Source: Adiantum capillus-veneris
Taxonomy: Eukaryota; Streptophyta; Polypodiopsida; Polypodiales; Pteridaceae
Direction: 5' to 3'
Assembly: GCA_014529385.2 (NCBI GenBank)
Contig: CM043964.1
Span: forward strand, 137,525,029-137,589,028
DNA length: 64,000 nucleotides
The notes below the pieces were generated by a model. The model did no database searches, was not told the DNA's origin, and worked only from the letters and a program-made list of their open reading frames with translations. Each line of letters opens with the position of its first letter. The stretch's first letter is position 1. Both the position numbers and the translations under genes were made by a program. Shown here in pieces: positions 22,201 to 34,878 of this stretch.

Positions 22201-25200
22201 ACAAAGGACAAGAAATTCAGTCAAAACAACAGAACGACATGCTATAAACTGATAGGAAAGGAACTTTAAAAAACTGCAAACCTTTTGTATGACCAACAAG
22301 TTCCTTAACAGGGGAGATGGAGTTCCTCAAATCCCAAACCTGACCAGATCAGGGACGCTATACTTTTTAGTCAACAAGTACAACAAATACACAAATCAAT
22401 CCAAACGAGATAAAAAAGAGTACTTGAAGTGAGGGGGATCTGTCATCTGCCGACGCAACAATAAGTTGTGTTGCCCCCTCAGGGTTCCATTCCAAGGCTG
22501 CACAAGGTCTTCGATTGTTAGGATCCGTGAAGCTGCATTGAAATTCCAAATAAAGTTAGTGCAATGAGTGCTAAAATGTCATCGACCGGCCGAACAGAGA
22601 AGAAATGTCTACTACAAACATTTTTTATTATCGGCAGTGTATGAATGGCAAAGCTTGTCATTTGCCCCCAACTTAAGAGTCGTGCCAGTTCACAATATCA
22701 GGCCAAAGTTTTTTCTTGCTTGCAACCCTGAAACCTGTGACTACCTGCATGCTCTTATGCATTCCCATGTCTTGTGTTTGGTCAGTGGTACGGACATACA
22801 ACAACTACCAAGACCATGCGAGCTCAAAAGGGCTCAACCCTTGCCCGTATAATAAGTAGGCAAGCATGTCTAAGATTTGGAACCAAAGCAATGAAACTAG
22901 TATTGATGCTTCCAGTACTAAGAGATTTTTGACTTCACACAGAAAAGCTTTATTAAATGGCAAGACACAGAGCATGCAAGATGAGGCTCAAACCTGAGAA
23001 TAGACTTTTGTCTTCTCAAATCCCAAACCACTGCAACATGAGAAATTGAAGGCAATTAGGGCCATGCTATAAGGATTACCAATACAAAACACTTCACAAT
23101 ATCGATGAAATACTTGAAACTCCTGTATTTGAAGTTGTGGCTATTATGTGCTGGACTTTCCGATTCCAAGACAAATCCACAATATTATCTTGTCCCGAAC
23201 CCTAGCAAATCAAAACCAACAATTAATTCACTTATGGGTGCCTTCCATCTAGAAAAGGAAAAGTTTTCTCCCATGGATTACCTTAAGTGCTGGAAAATGA
23301 GAAGGTGCAGTTGGATTCACAACATCCCAGATCACAACCTCTCCATCGTCACCCCCAGAGGCAAGAAGATTGGGTGTGATACCATTAAATTCTAAGCCAC
23401 GAACCTGCAATGCCCCAGTACAATGATGTCTTACATGAACAAGTACATTAATGCCCAAACTGATAAAGTTGCCTAATGCACTAGGTATAGGTACAGTTTT
23501 CTTGTGAGTGTTTGAAGCTGTAATTCATAATCAATCAACTAGCAAGAGAGTTTCTACTATGTATTATTATCGGGAAATAAATACAGCGACTCATTCAATG
23601 ATTAAGATACAATTTACAAGAAACAAAATTCCCCAACAAGGACAAAAAACAGTAATAAGGGTAAAAAACAAAGCGGGAAATTCCTGTTAAGATTCTTCAT
23701 CTCCAGATGCTTCGCACACTGTCTACAGGCTCCTCGCCACTCACGTGCACTGGCCCTTGGCTGTGGGTTGGCCACCCGTACACCTGCTGGACAGGGATCT
23801 TAGGCACCCTTAGGGTTGTTCAGCACATTTCCCACTTTAGACCTTTTTTGGTCACATATTCCCCCATTTATATTGGAGGGTCATATTTTTAGTTCATTGG
23901 GCTATATTGAGGATTATTGCCCGACCAGACCCTATTCTCCTATATATAGGAGGGGGGGCACCCTCTTTCTCATTGTCTTGTTTCACACCATGTAGCCATC
24001 TAGAGTTACTGCCAACCTTTCCACCATCTGTCTCCTGTCATGTCTCTTCTCTCTCTCATGCCATTGTCTCTTTCTCTCTCTCACCTTCCACTGCTCACTC
24101 TGACATGGTATCAGAGCACCAGGATGCAGATCTGCCATCGCCATCAGCAAGGAGGACCTTTCAGAGAGTTCCATCGCGAAGAAAACCTCAGCTGCTACCT
24201 GCGTTTTTTTCCCAGCGTTTTGGGCAGACAGCAGCGTTTTCTGCTCTCTCTCCATCGCCCTCCTCCTCCACCTGTCAGCGCCTCCTTCTCTACACCCTCT
24301 ACTGCCTAGCGTTTTTGGCCGGCCTGCGTTTTTCTGCCCATGCAGCCAGCGTTTTTGCTTCACCAGCAGAGGAGGTCTTTGACACCTGCGTTCTCAGTTT
24401 TTGTGCTGCCCATTGCAGTCCTCTTCCGGCCGGAGTTTTTCCTCCTAGGCCACCCGAGATTTTCTTCTATTGCTGCCTGCACCGACTCATGGACCTTCCA
24501 CATTCAGATTCGGGACTGTTTTCCCTGATTTTCAGCCGGGAGTTTGTGCCCCACCCGTCCTCGTGCCCCAACCTTCAGCACATGGTGTCCCCCGACACTC
24601 TGAGGATGGCTGAATGCTCTGTTTACAGCTGCATTCCAGACCCCCTTTGCTGCGTTTTCCGGCATGGACAACACCTTCCCCTTTGCCTCGTCAGGTTCCC
24701 TTCAGTTACCCTTCCTGATTCACAGGTCTTTACCCCCTACCCGCACCAGTGTGGCGCTTACACGGCGTGTTTTCAGATCGCATTTCAGCTTTCCTCCTTC
24801 GACATTGAGAGGTGGACTCAGATATAGGTTCTGGCACAACGGACGGATGTCCCTCGACATTACAGATCTTCCCTCCTCGTGGTTCTCTTACCCTCGGGAA
24901 GATGCAGGGGATTGGATTGGTACAGGTACTTATGTGGACGTCGCTTGTATTTTCCATTGCTACTTCTCCCTCAGTAACCCTCCCTCCCTCTCCCTCAATT
25001 GTTGTGTCTCTCTATTTGGGATTGCCCTATCCACCTCCTTCATTGGTTCTCTGTATGATAGACCCGTGCCTCTTCGCACGTCAGACACTTCTTTTGGACA
25101 TGTACTCCTAGATGTGAGTATCCTTTGGCATTTGGATGCCTGCATGGTCTCTTCCGGCACACTGCTCCATGGTGGCTTTTGCCTTGCCTCTCCATGGTAG

Positions 25201-27022
25201 AGCCTCTTCCTTGCTTCTGCTTGGTTCTGTGGCTCCTCCACTTGCAGTTTGGATGTACCTATGCACTACTTACACGGTGAAGACCTCATGGATGATCCTT
25301 GCTTTGCTGGTCTACTCCGAGGCTATGACTTCTACAACAGCAGTCATTCTTCCTCATGCCTCCTCTCAGCCGTTCTTAACCTCACCACATTCCATTACTT
25401 TCCTAGGGGGAAGTGCTCCTATGTCGCGTGTCTTCACAACTTGCACTTGCAGACTCTCTTGGATATTTTGTCCAGACCCCGGTGGTGGATGTGCTCCCAC
25501 AGGTTGACTTTCCCAAGGATCTCCTCCGACTCTTTTGTCCGATATTGTGTGTCTGCCATGGAACAACCGATCATATGCAGCTTATATACCTTCTAGACGA
25601 CTCTTCTCCTGGAAGACTGCAGACATTGCCGTCTCTACATGGATGGATTGCTTATCCTATCATCTTGTCTACTATGGTGGACGATGCCTTCCCTATTGAG
25701 CCTCTTCTTGTTGCTCTTCCTCCCTCTTCTGCTCGAGCTTCTTTGACTTGGATATGCTACCGGTTTCTCACCTCGGCAGTTTCCTCTCCTCTTGGTCAGA
25801 GTGTTCCTCTTAAGGGGGGATACCCATGTCTTGTCTCCTACTGCTACGCTGGGTCCCTCCATCCTAGTGGTGATCATCGGTGATCATCACCGATGGGCTA
25901 TTGGACGCTCGTCGTAGGTTACTTCCTCATATAAATCCTCTTCAGCGACTTATTCCGTAGCTTGCCACAGAGAAATAGAGAGAGCGAGAGAGAGAGAGAG
26001 AAGATCGACACAGTACTGGGACCAGAAGATGGGTTGGTCCCCCCCGTAATAGTATTTTTATTACTAAGGAGAAGACTATACAAGCACTTGAACCGAACGT
26101 ATTACCACGCTCGTTCTAGAATCAGACTCAATGGTTCCAGGAAGCCTCAGCTTCCCATTCCTAGGGCAAAACCCTATTCCAAGGAACTTCCGTTCCTTAC
26201 TTTGAATCCTCGAGAACCAAGGTTCATGCCTTTGGATCTCACCTTCATCACTCAAGGCATAACATCCCTGCAATTCTTTCCCGACTCGGTTTCCAGAGTC
26301 CTCTTTTGCAGAATAACTCTGCTTTCCTAAACACGAAGTCCTTCCTTGGGAATCTCAACTTTCGGATCACTACTCAAGAGACTTACCTCTCTCCGATCCG
26401 TGGAACTACTCCCAAGCTCAGAGTGCAAAACCCTAGGGCTGATCTGGCTCAAGTTCCTCAGAGCACTTTTCTCTTGCAGAGGCTTATGCCTTCCTCTGCT
26501 CCTACTCCTTCACGAAGACGAAGTACACCTGCAAACAAATACTCAGAGATCGTAACATGAAAAACTTTACCTTGAAAGCCTCGACGCTCGAAACTCAATT
26601 CAGTCCTCGAAAGGCAATTCCCCGACAGAGATCTCGTCACAGAGAAACCTCTCTTCCAATCCTACACGCAAAAGAGGTGTGTTCTCGGGTTCCTTCTCGT
26701 AAATCAGCCCCGTCCTACTACGTTTATGGGCTGAAAAACAGAGAAAAACAGCAACTGGTCGCAAAAAAAACGCTCTCCGTCGACGCTTCTTCGTGATGGA
26801 GCTCGCCTACTCGTCTTGGCGACATCTCGTGCACTTGGGACAGCCATGGGGATCACTGGTGTCGTCTTCTCCAAGGCTGAAATCTGCAGCAGCATCCTCC
26901 CGCTTCTAGCGCGAGCCTTTTCTTCCTCTTGGGAGTGAGAGAGAATCTGTCTTTTGAACTCTTGGCAGCCGGCGGGAATAGGGGCAGCCTTGCTGGCAAG
27001 AATAGGGGAGGGAGAGGGGCGC

Positions 27023-27078
<56 letters not shown>

Positions 27079-29328
27079 TCGCAAGTGCTCAGCCGAAAAA
27101 GAGAGAAAGATATTGTGGGCTGCCCATTAAAAGAAGCGCTGGATTTCTTTTGCTTTTTTTTTAAATTGAGGGCTGCCCACTTTTTAAGTGGGCGGCCGGC
27201 CTTTTTTTTTTAATGGTCTGAACCTACCCAAAACTCAATAAAACCTAATAAGCTGAAAAACAATGCTTGCACAACACTTCCCAGGCGTCCCTAGATGCAA
27301 CCACATGCATAGATGCAATGCAGACATCGACTTCCTCGCGGGAAAGCACCTGCTTTCCCAAAAAGCAACCCGCTTTCTCAAAAAGCATTTGTTTTTTCTC
27401 AAAGTTTCCTCTGAACCCATCTTCATTCAAGTGCTTGGTCATCCTTGTGCACAGTTCGGAATTTCTTCCCGACTATGGAATATTCCCTTTTCAATGCTCC
27501 CGTCACCCAGAGTTACCGGGGAACGCCCCCTAGCCCCCGTTCCGGCGTTCCGGGGGGCAGTTCCCTTCTTGAACGTTCCGAAACGTCCCGGAACGTCTGA
27601 CGTTCCAGGTGGCCAGTGCAAACCGGAATAGCCGTTCCGGAACGTTCCGGAACGTCCCCGGAATGTTCCGGAATGCCCCTGGAACGGCCAACGGCTACAA
27701 ACAAATTTGGCAAAAATTGGAAAAATTGAAGTAAATGTTTGGGCTTCGTTTTGAAGTGTGCAAGGCCTCGAGGACTCATAAAATGCACCCCCCTCCCCCT
27801 TTCTCTCCACAAGCTAATCCTCAAGGGTCAAGCTCTCTCCCTCTCACACTCTCAAGATCTCTCCCTCTCAAGACTCACTCTCTCAAGGCTCAAGGCTTCA
27901 AGCCTTCAAGCTCTCTTCCTCTCCCTCCCACTCTCTCAAATCTCTCCCTCTCCCTCTCACTCTCTCGAGTCTCTCCCTCTCACTCTCTCAAGCTCTCTCT
28001 CTCTCTCTCATCTTCATCTAGTCATAGCAAGGTTGAATGGTCTTCAAAACGAGTTTTTTGTGAGTATTAGAGTCAAAGCACTCTAATACTCCTTGTATTT
28101 AAACACAAGGAGCTAAAAAATGCACTATTTGGGTGTCTTTTAACCTCCCGTTCCGCGCCGTTCCCATTCCGGACCCCTAGCCGTTCCCCCGTTACGCGGG
28201 GATCCCGTCGCCGTTCCCGTTCCGCGTTCCGGGTAACTATGCCGTCACCCACCATGTGACGCATCAAGAATACCCATCACCTAACCTTTCCTACCGAACT
28301 TATGATACAATCTCCTTCGCGATGCTCTATGTCACCCATCCTATGACGCATCAGAGATGTTCGTTCCCGGATGGCATTTGGCATGGCATGGTGGACAATC
28401 CTCTGTAGGTAACTCCCTTCGTTTGGAGAGTCTGCATTGGAGCAGGGCCTTCGCTTCGACTTTGATGACTTGGGTTATGTTCTTTCATTCACTGATGCGG
28501 TGTCCCACTTTCTGTTGGGTCCTCAATATTCTCCTCTCTAGCGGGAAATTCAAAGGATGCTTGCTGATCACTCACCCATTCCTCCTTTGGATGTGGACTC
28601 CCGCTTCTCCGATTGGAATCTGGCTACTACCAGATTGGATTACATTTCTATGCCATCCTTCAATCTGATGTGTGGATTGAGCATCATGGTAATCAGCTGT
28701 GGTCGCTTTCCGTGTCATTCTTGTGGTGGCAACACACATTGTCTCACATTTGGCAGAGTCATCTACCTTTGAAGGAACGTGCTTTCTTGTGGCGCTGCTT
28801 GGTGGGAGCTCTACCTGTTGGCATTGTGTTACATGCACGGCATATTGCGCCTTCCCGCTGCCTAAGATGCCTTGAAGCTGAGGAGAACGTGCCACACTTA
28901 CTGTGGGGTTGTTGCCACTCCAGAGCCTTCATTCGGCAAGTGTCAGCTGCTCTTCGGCTGCGCTTTCCTTCCGGCACTTTTCACAGACGCTTTTGGCTTT
29001 TTTGGGGTGCTCCAATCACCGCAATCTCAATTTGCGGTGTTCTTCACTTAAATCAGATTTTGGACTCTGTGGGCCATCTGGCACCATAGGAACTCCTTAA
29101 TGTTCCAAGGCACTTATGTTGACCCCTTTCCCTATTTCAAATTATCTCTTGGTCAAGCGCTGCATTTCACTCATGATGCTAGAGACATCACTCTTGATGG
29201 CTACAGGATTTACTTTGACTGTTTCTAGCCATCGGAGCCTCATAGTGCTCCGGTTTTTGTATCCCTTTCTTAGGGTGGGTTTTCCTCTTCCCACCTGTAA
29301 ATTCTATCAAACAAGATTTACAAAAAAA

Positions 29329-29383
<55 letters not shown>

Positions 29384-32300
29384 AAATGATTATCTAACAG
29401 TAGTTTGAACTATACAAACTATTGAACAATATAATGGACCAGACTAGACTTTATAGATATATAATAATGTATAATTGATGAAGTTAAAGTTATCTTACAA
29501 GTGGAAAAAAAAGGAAATATTTGTATATGTCTATTGAATTTATTTGATCTGCTAACAATACACCAATTATTCTATATACAATAAGTCATAACACATCTTT
29601 CTATGTAAAGCCGGTCCAGTATGTAGATCCACTCTTACAATTGCAGTTGCTTTTGTAATTTTAAAGAAAGGACATGTTACCTGCATGGTTGAATAGAGGG
29701 GTGTATTCCGATCAGGTCCGAGGTTGAAAGTCACCTCTACGTGTGTACACGTGTGTGTGCGCTCCAATCGATGGTCTCGCCAGTGTAAAAGTTGTGATTA
29801 CTATACTCTGTGTGTGAGAGAGATGAGGTGCTCAAGGTGCGTGATAAGCTTGAATTGCAAGGGGCAGTTGTAGCAGGCTTGGACACTCCAAGCCAGAAAT
29901 CGATAGCAACACACGAGCAAAAACTTCATAAGCACTGAACTTTTGTAGAGATAGAGAGAGAGAGTCGACACGGCCCGGCGTAGTTCTGTGCCAAGAGAGA
30001 TTGGCCCCAAAGACTAGCGCCCCTTTCGGTATTTCTTTTTATATTAATCTTTGAGCAAAGTACAACTCCCGCGGGTGGTCGCTCTCAGACTTTGCGTCCA
30101 CATGCTCTGAGAAGTGAGACCCTTGGGACTTATTTATTGATACAAGGGGTGCTAAAAGCAAAGCCCCAAAAGCAGTAAACTCCAAAAGCTTCTAACTCAA
30201 AAGCAATATGCCTTAAAGCAGTCAGCGCTGTTCGCGGAAATCCGTATAGCAGTACCACGTCAGCAGCGTGAATCGCGGACGTCCGTACAGCTTGCCACGT
30301 CAGCACCGTGAATCGCGGGCGTCCGTACAGCAACCACCTCAGCATTCTTTACGCATTATTTTAATGCTAGGTGTCCCCTTTGGCCCTCGACAGTTGTCCA
30401 TAAGTTAAAACAACTTATTGGTCATGCCACGTCATCAGTTTGTGACAGCAGCAAAAAGCGCAAAAGAATAGAGAAAGATGGAGAGAGAAGTTGTCTACTA
30501 CGTATGTGTGCCAACTTGGTCACATTGGAAGGCATGCCATCTCGAGATTTTCTGGGCTCGATCAAGTTTCAACAAGTAGTATACACCATGCGAGGTTGAC
30601 AAGAAGTCACGACTCCTCAATCGGATTCCGGGTGGTGAAGATATGCCAAGTTGAAGCTGAATGCAGGTGGTAGTGGGGAGCAGACAGAGGTTTTTTTCTT
30701 GTCTTTGCGGCCTCGGTTGGCGTATTTGGAAGTCTCCAAATCTGGCAAGGTTTGTGCGGCTTGGAGTCAACGGTGTGAAGTTTCAGCAAATTTTTAAGAT
30801 TTGAGCAATAGACTTGTGAGTTGCTTTGGAAAAACTGGCATGCTTCACAACTCAAGTACTTCATGTCTTTCCGCTCACATTAGCTCTGGCCACCAATCTC
30901 TACTTGCCCTGTCCATCGGGGATCTGCAAAACCTTCCAGCTTCGAACTTTGATATCTCTCACCCCGTAGCTCCATTTGAGGAGTCATCTAGACCGGCTTC
31001 TAGAGCATTTGGAACAATGCATTCCAAAGCACATTCCTTGTATTTTAGACACCTTGAACATCCACCCCAATTGCCCCATTCTAGAGTCTTCGGGGCCTCT
31101 GAAACCGCCTTAGACATACATTTCCCCTACCCTCTACTCTCCCAAGACCTTTTTACCGACTTAAACCTTTTGCCATGCACCTGTGCATACCTCTGGCACT
31201 GTTTGGCATGTGTAACATTTTCTTGAAAGCTTGCCAACTCCTTGGAGTGTGCGGCTTGGTAGCTATAGACATCCACCACTGCATGGCAGTGCTTCTGAGG
31301 AAAACAATGGCCCACGAGATCCGCTCGCGTCAATGCGTAGGGCTCATCAAGACAACCTCCTTTATCTCCTCCTCCTCTTGCAAGTGGTCTTGGGTTCTTT
31401 ATGGCTTACGCACCGTAAGTCAGAACGATGAAGACGGAAGCGCACTCGATGCGCGATGGACTAAGGGAGGGAGTGGCTAGTGAGTTCGAGTCAAGGACAT
31501 GAAGATTCTTTGAAAAAAAATTTGAAAAATTTGGAAGCGCCATCTTGCTTTGTCTCCTCCTTAATAGAACCGAGGTCCGGTATGCTTGCAGAAAAGAACA
31601 CGACTGGAGCTCCGATACCACTGTAACGGGAAGGCACCACGTGCAAACGGAAAAGAACAGACTGAACTACTACTCCTTCTTAGGGTTTAGGCCCCTCGGC
31701 CAAGATCTATAGGTTGGCTTCGTTCTTTACTAGCTTGACAAGTCAACAGTTTGTGGCATCCCCCCTTCTTGAAAGAAGAATAATCTTCCGTGATTACAGT
31801 ATATCTGCAAAACAGCTCAAGTTCGTTTAAAAAAATTCAAGGGTTATTTTGAGGGACATTCGGAGGGACAATCAGTTTTCTTACCAGATCGGAGCTCTTG
31901 ATATCCTGAGTCGTTGGCTTCCCAGAAAAATCTCATCCACTAAGGAGTATATTCTCATTCCAGATTGTAGCTCTTGATATTCAGACGTAGCAAAATTAGC
32001 CATCACACCAGACCGCATTGATCTTGAACGGGTGTCTCGATGCACTAAAATTACATACCCAGGCAATCTTACCCAATTAGGAATATTCAATGGTTGGCAC
32101 ATCACAATGCAGCACAAATGCTCACATATGCATGTTACAAGACACAAGGGACGGCGTTACTAAGCACTCCCCAAAGACAGACGGTCTGCAGTATGAAGCT
32201 ACTCAAAGACTACCTCGTTACTCCCCTCGCAAATAACCTAAAAAGGTCTAGGCCATTAGTTCAAAGGACAGATACAACCTAACGCTCCCCAAACATCCAA

Positions 32301-34830
32301 TCTGTGTCATTCAGAGGTTTTCCAACGTACAACGAAACGCTCCCAAACATCACGTCTACGCCGTTTCGAGGTTTTCAAGCATACAACAAAACGCTCCCCA
32401 GACATCCCGTCTACGTCATTCCGAGGTTCAGACAATACCAAAACAACATTTCTCGCTACCCCACCCGAGAGTAAATCGCCAAGCACTGAAACCAGCATTA
32501 AAACCAGAGTCAAACAATTCGAAATCGACCTCTTGAGAGATTTAAAACAAATACCATTTATTTCAAACAAATTCCAAACAATTTCTCAAGCAGATTCTCA
32601 AACAAAATTCAAAAGATGTCAATCTCAAAAAGCATTCTCGACGTTAGTCGACCTCAAAAATCGATTGGGCTTCCGCCCAAAAATCTACACCAAAATTAGG
32701 GTTAATTTTATTCCAAAAAATTGTAGTCCACCGCCGCAGGGTCCATGAGCTCTTGGACATATAGTGTTCCTGTAGCGATGATGGTAGCCCCAAGATATAA
32801 CAATCACACTAGGCCTCCAAGGTTATCAGGTCGAGAAGAGACTTGTTGCGAGATGTCCAAAAATTTGAAGCATGGAGATACGATATCATAATGTTCGAGA
32901 GAAGACCCTAATGGTAACATTCGGCATATGTATTGTCCTGCGTCTGATAACCCTGTAGACATCTTCACCAAACCTCTTCCACAAGCAACACTATCCCTTT
33001 ACTTCAACTCCCTTGAATTGATTCCCCATCAAGGAGATGAGACAGGGTGTAGGAGTTGCACCTCCTCCCTAATGGTGGCTCCGATACCTTCCCGAGGCAA
33101 AAGTGAGGACTCGTTTATGGCTATGACCATCCATATGAGAGGTAGGCATACTTGTGTCGACCTGCTAAGCCAAGCATGTGCGCACCCGGTAGGCTAGCTA
33201 GAGGCAGGACCCCTATGCCTTAAGACTTTCCTAAGAGTCGGTTCTTGTAGTTTTCACCTCTACCACTAATGTGATGTGACATAAATGTGCCACATGGCAC
33301 ACATTTATGTTGACGTGGCAATTCCTAGATGAGGTGGCATTTTATGAGAGCACCCTCTCTATTTTCACATCGTGGATGTTGGGTGTGAGTCAAATAACCT
33401 TGAAGGTTCCCTATATAGGGACCCCTAAGCAAAACAATACTCTTGTTGCTTTGGGAATAATATAGGAAAGACTCAATCCTCGAGGGAACCTAAAACCCAC
33501 AAAGTTTCTAAACCTAGCCAAAATCCCAAAGATTCTCATATGTGCACAATTGAAAAAATAGGTCAGCTTGAAGAGACATGTTTTGTGAATCCTAATCTCA
33601 ACTTCAAAAGAGCTAAAATAAAGCAAATCCAAACAAACTAACGATAGTAAAGGCAAAGACAAGTCCAAATAAGAAAGAACTCCAAAAGTTGCTTATATAG
33701 CTCATACCTCTCCCTTTATCTTCTCCCTCTCTCTCTCCTAGAGAGCCTTCTTTCGTGATGATTGCACCTCCTACTTCGTAAGACCTTGAGCCGTGAGGCT
33801 ATGGCCAAGAGTGATGGATAGGTCATCATGGAGCATCCTCTCACATATCTCACACGGAGTTATCAGCCTATCACAACACTTCATATTGGTGTCGATTTTA
33901 CTTCCCTATGGTTATAACCTTCTTGGTAAAACACCCTTGTACGATGTTCTTCATGTGCCTAAGGTATCAACTGTCAAAGTCGACGATGCAAAAGCATCGA
34001 GACCAAGGAGGTGAGCATGAGAGAGAGAGAGAGAGAGAAACTCTCAACCAATCAACCTTCGCAATGAATAACCGATACAATGTACGATGGGGGCAATGGG
34101 TTGCATATATACCCATCTAAGTAAATTGCCCTACCCAGACTTTGACAAATAAGTAAAATAAATACCTAAAAGCCAAAATAAATAATGGGATCGCGTTGGG
34201 CAGTTCACTTGAGATGCCATTACTTTAACACCCTCTCTCCAGCTCATAGTGGAGATAAATAGTGAGACCAAGTCGATGAAGAAGCTACCATGGACACCCC
34301 AGCAGAAGGCCTTGGACTACTGGATACACCTCGGTTTTGCTACCCACAACTTTGTACCTTAGAAGAATGCCATCTTGAGCAAGAATCCTCATTCGCGAAC
34401 TGTGAACACATCGCGTCCAAAATACTCCAAGATAATGAACTTTGAAATACATCCTATCCATAATCTGGCCAACAACAATGGACTGGTGTGCACATCCATG
34501 GTGTTTTAGATACGTCTGATTGGTTCCCTACCAGATGCATGTGCCTTGAAACACAAGGGTCTAAATTATTTATAGGGAGCACTTCTTGCCCCTCTCTGCC
34601 ACTTACAAGCCTCTCTCTGGTTGAAGCTAGCCACAGCAACGTTCCAAAACGCAAGCGCAAGAATGGGAGTAGGCTAGGGGTGACATCGGCAAAGGGTAAC
34701 GCGAGATGATGGCGTTGGCGACGACAAGAGAATACTCTTCACGGATTCTTCTTCTCAACCTGCTCTTCTCAACGCCGCCAAGGCTCTAATACCATGTCAA
34801 AGTCGACAATGCGGAAGTGTAGAGACAGAG

Positions 34831-34878
<48 letters not shown>

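Noticed and set aside
23907-24827. 306-codon open frame on the plus strand
   Set aside because: Pyrimidine-rich and without any domain. It starts in the LTR and crosses the primer-binding site, so it cannot be a normal element protein.
25866-25890. Palindrome catcggtgat/atcaccgatg
   Set aside because: The 10-bp arms are isolated, with no associated feature, and not unusual by chance in a repeat-rich region.
32274-32436. Short regularly spaced repeats resembling a CRISPR array
   Set aside because: Tandem units of 54-55 bp with no variable spacers, in plant nuclear DNA.
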